Positions 60,986 to 64,000 of a stretch of 64,000 bases of DNA are shown piece after piece. The DNA is from Cymodocea nodosa (lineage: Eukaryota; Streptophyta; Magnoliopsida; Alismatales; Cymodoceaceae), in the NCBI GenBank assembly GCA_036874045.1, contig CM072346.1:14980001-15044000 (forward strand), given 5' to 3'. A program made the translations under genes and the position numbers. The notes beneath the pieces are model-generated. The model worked only from the letters and a program-made list of their open reading frames with translations. It had not been told where the DNA came from and did not search any database. Position 1 is the stretch's first letter. Each line of letters begins with the position of its first letter.

Positions 60986-63627
60986 TCATGCATCCGTTAC
61001 GGGGTACTCGAAGATGACATCCTTCCCGGCAAGCTTGCGGTACACTCCCGAGAAAGACTCCAGCTTGTATTCAGTGTTGTTTCTCTCTTTGGGGTCGAGG
61101 AAAATCTGTAGCAACAATGTAATGATGCCATGCCATGAGAACCATGAAAATATACTCAAGTGACCTTTTTTCTTCGGAAAACTGTAAACAAAAGATGAAA
61201 CGAGCAGATTGACACATGTTTTATCGAAAGAATGTATTACCTTTATATGGGCCCCTAAACCATATTATTACTTAAAAGGACGAAATACTTTCACTAACAA
61301 ATTGAAAAGTAATGGATGTGGATTTTATCATGGGAGATAGATCCCTCAAATCTGCAACAAAATTGGTGTGATTACTATTTTATGTTTGAGGGATTTCTAG
61401 TATTGGATGGATTTTAATAAATTTGCACTGCTTGGAAAAAATATATTTCGCAAAAAATAATGTTTATCGTACTTCCATAATCTTCAAAAGTAGAAATCCA
61501 TATCCATTATTCGGAATGATGTAAAGCTTCAAAAAATGAAAGCTACGAAAAGTGAAAAAAAAGAATAATGCAGGAATTATCGTTTAAAATCTCGAAGTAG
61601 CTTTAAAAGGGACCAAAAGAATGTAAGTTGTTTAAGCATTTTGACCAACGATCGTATTTTTTATAAACAAAATTTTGAAAAACAAACGTTTTCAATTCTC
61701 CGTTTAAACAGACATTTCTAGTGAAAAAAAGGAAAAACAGTTGTAAATGGGGAAAGGAGCATAAAGAAATACACGGTCAACCCAATAACCAATGAAAATG
61801 ATATTAGGACAACACTTCTTCACGTACTGTCATTTTTCTATCATTATTTAGATGCTTCATATTTTGATATTCTAGTCGTTTTTCATAAATATTTAGTTAT
61901 ATTTTTCAATTTGGTGGCTTACGATTGAGAGATACTGTGACAATTACACACGTTCAAGCATATTCCTTTAAACTATATCACAATTTAAAATTTATTTTAC
62001 CAAAACAGTATGATAATTATGATGTTTAAGAACATGTAAATGTTTTTTTTGAAGGTGAGAGCACGTAAATTTATTTATATCTACTTATTTACCATTTAAA
62101 TGTAATTTAAAAAATATTTTAACCATGACTCTGTAAAATTAAAAAAAAAAGAAGATAAATAACAAAATGTATTATAACTTCGATGACGTTTTTCATGTTC
62201 ACAAGGTGAAAGTGTCAAACAAATACATTTTGCAAAATAAATGAATCCATAGCTACATATGGACTGTTCTAACACACCATTATAGTTAAAAATTTCAGAA
62301 TGCAGTATATGATGACAAAAAGTACATTCTAGTATATATTAACTTTTGTACTCTCATAATATGGGTGTGCCATTATAAAAGCAATCTATCAAAGCTAAAG
62401 CTGACTGTTCTAACAATATAAGACTCTAATGAAGATTGCAAGGAATTAAATGACTACTCCACTAGACAAAAATAATGATTTATATGAAGGTCAGAGCAAC
62501 GAATAGTATAGTTTTGTTAATGAAAAGAGAAAAAACCGTTTCTGGGATGCTTATGGGAATCAAACTCCCAAGACAAAAAGACTAATTCCAGCACATGACC
62601 AACTGATTGCAGAGAACAAGCACAACAATTAAAGTGGCGATAAAAACGAAATTTCAATAATTTCGTAGGGGAACTTATAGTTAATAACTCGTGAAACGTA
62701 AGAAACTTGACGTATCCATGAGAACTTGATAATTGTGACCATAGGTCGATACGGGGTGCAGATTAATGCACAACGTCATTTTATCTGATTGGTTAAACTA
62801 CCATGTCGACAATGATAAACATTGGTATTTCCAATACATTAAGAAAATGCAAATGCTATTATAATGCAAGCGATAAGTTGTGTTTAGTGTTCCGCACCTT
62901 CATTATCTTGGATCCGTCAAGACGGTATCGCACACGCTTGCCAACAATCTCAGCAGGGTAGACAATATCCTCAAGGATCGCCTCATGAACTGCAGTCAGT
63001 GTACGGGTGCGAGGGCGGACAACAGCAGATCCCTTCTTCGGTGGCCTCAGTATCCTCCTCGATGCAATTATGATCACATCCTGCAACCCAAAAGGAAAAA
63101 ATTAGCGGCAACAAAAACAACTCAAAGATTTGGGGCAGACATGAACAACACGACACAAAGCAGTTTAGCTCATATGCCTTTCCGCTGAACTTTTTTTCAA
63201 GCTCCCGGACAAGCCTGACATGGATCTTCCTGAAGGACTTTCTCAACCTAAACGGAACGTGAATGACAACAGCCTTCTTGTCCGCAGCGATATCATACTG
63301 ACTGCAATAATAAGACCAGAGATATAAATTGGAAAAGCTCGCAACTTTCCACCACAAGTACGAACTAGAGCCCAACCTAGTTTCCAAACTCACACTGCAG
63401 AATTGATGAACAAATCCTTGAGGTCGCTCTTCAACTCGTTGTTGGAAGTGGTCTCTAGATCGAAAAATGCCTATCCCCGACCAAACAAAATGTTGTCAGC
63501 AATGGCAGAAGCACGGGTATTGGATGAGGGCAACGCCGAGAGCAAGGCCTACCTGGGCGACGGAGTCCTCGAACTCGGTGGGCTCCAAGCCCTTATCCTT
63601 CTGGATCTTCCTCCGGGCTGTGAACAT
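60986..63627 (-). CDS. RPS7: 40S ribosomal protein eS7 (RPS7), copy 2, five coding exons
   Basis: Paralogue of copy 1 with identical structure. Minus-strand coding exons are 63627-63553, 63470-63394, 63301-63178, 63080-62898 and 61105-60986, total 192 residues. Exons 1-4 encode the same protein as copy 1 as far as I could compare. Exon 5 begins IFLDPKERN and ends [12 protein letters not shown] with a TGA stop, whereas copy 1 ends with TAA. Introns keep the same phases, and intron 3 again has a GC donor (AAG|GCATAT). All splice sites and the frame are intact, so this is an expressed-looking gene and not a processed pseudogene. A 5' UTR intron (GAG|GTCTGA to GCAG|GTCAGG) is conserved. It shares a telo-box with copy 1. 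Confidence 0.95.
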
Positions 63628-63821
63628 CCTGACCTGCGATGCACAAGCCACATTCAGTTGGTTGGGAACAAATAGAAAACAAGCTAGTTTGGGGGAGCGA
63701 GGAAGGAGATCAGACCTCGTCGCCGACGCCGCCGCTGCAGGTGGAGTGGATGGAATTCTGGGACCGAACGAGAGGGAGCGTGAAGACAGGGGCACCGTTC
63801 TCGCCGATGCTTATTTGAAGT

Positions 63822-63834
63822 TTCTAGGGTTTTT
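63822..63834 (-). promoter_or_regulatory. Telo-box upstream of RPS7 copy 2
   Basis: AAACCCTAG on the minus strand (63832-63824), at the position matching copy 1 relative to the ATG. It is likely part of a shared ribosomal-protein promoter. Confidence 0.6.
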
Positions 63835-64000
63835 GTGCGGCAATGCTGGGAGGATCCAACGGTTGGGAACGGAGAAGTGCATCCAACCGTTGGTTTAATG
63901 TGTTGATTTTTTATTAAAATAAATAAGCAAAAATTTATTATTTGATTAGATGATTTTAATAAAAAATTTATTATAAATAATAATAATAAAAGAAATCTGT

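Larger units (their letters stand above)
59350..63945 (+). repeat. Tandem duplication unit B (RPS7 copy 2)
   Basis: Second direct repeat, abutting unit A with little or no spacer. Gene and introns 1-3 are almost identical to unit A at an offset of 4,607-4,608 bases. The region 59,350-60,900 is clearly more diverged and indel-rich than the gene. It holds a long CA microsatellite. Confidence 0.85.

Noticed and set aside
60986-63627. RPS7 copy 2 as a pseudogene
   Set aside because: All splice sites, the start and the stop are intact, and the protein is a standard-length eS7.

Overview
This is a stretch of plant nuclear DNA, most likely from a monocot. The evidence is multi-exon genes with canonical plant introns, AT-rich intergenic DNA full of decayed retroelements, and plant-only families (WRKY, DREB-type AP2, PYL ABA receptor, TBL acetyltransferase, P-class PPR, EXO70). 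The very GC-rich 5' ends of several genes (PYL, EXO70, first exon of the amino-acid transporter) suggest a commelinid monocot. The exact species cannot be read from the sequence. Nothing bacterial, viral or organellar was seen.

Layout: (1) 2.0-8.35 kb, minus: a nine-exon TOL (TOM1-like, VHS-GAT) ubiquitin-sorting gene. (2) 10.5-12.0 kb, plus: a P-class PPR gene. (3) 13.4-18.2 kb: gene-poor DNA with a Ty3/gypsy RNase H scrap and a Ty1/copia gag pseudogene whose only in-frame stops are five TAG codons. (4) 19.3-23.5 kb, minus: a five-exon AVT6-type vacuolar amino-acid transporter. (5) 26.8-29.3 kb, plus: a group I WRKY33/24-like factor with two WRKY domains, preceded by a tRNA-derived SINE-like element (25.1 kb). 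(6) 31.9-32.7 kb: a gypsy gag-protease remnant and an orphan GC-rich coding-like scrap. (7) 33.1-36.5 kb, minus: a MIF/D-dopachrome tautomerase-like gene with a GC-AG intron, head to head with (8) a single-exon EXO70 exocyst gene (37.6-39.2 kb, plus). (9) 40.8-42.5 kb: a broken LINE reverse transcriptase. (10) 42.9-43.6 kb, minus: a DREB2-type AP2 factor. (11) 47.6-48.2 kb, plus: an intronless PYL4-like ABA receptor. (12) 51.9-53.7 kb, minus: a six-exon TBL xylan O-acetyltransferase-like gene. (13) 54.4-63.95 kb: a direct tandem duplication of about 4.6-4.9 kb, each unit carrying a complete five-exon ribosomal protein eS7 (RPS7) gene on the minus strand.

The genes are independent eukaryotic transcription units, not an operon. 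Several (WRKY33-like, DREB2-like, PYL, possibly MIF) belong to stress and ABA signalling, but the window gives no evidence that they are co-regulated. Gene models were assembled by hand from reading frames, GT-AG (or GC-AG) splice junctions and family homology. Every model below closes in frame across all its exons. No clearly new biological system was found. The most informative anomalies are the RPS7 tandem duplication with uneven divergence, GC-AG introns in two gene families, an exactly in-frame 90-bp intron in the WRKY gene, and the TAG-only decay of the copia gag.
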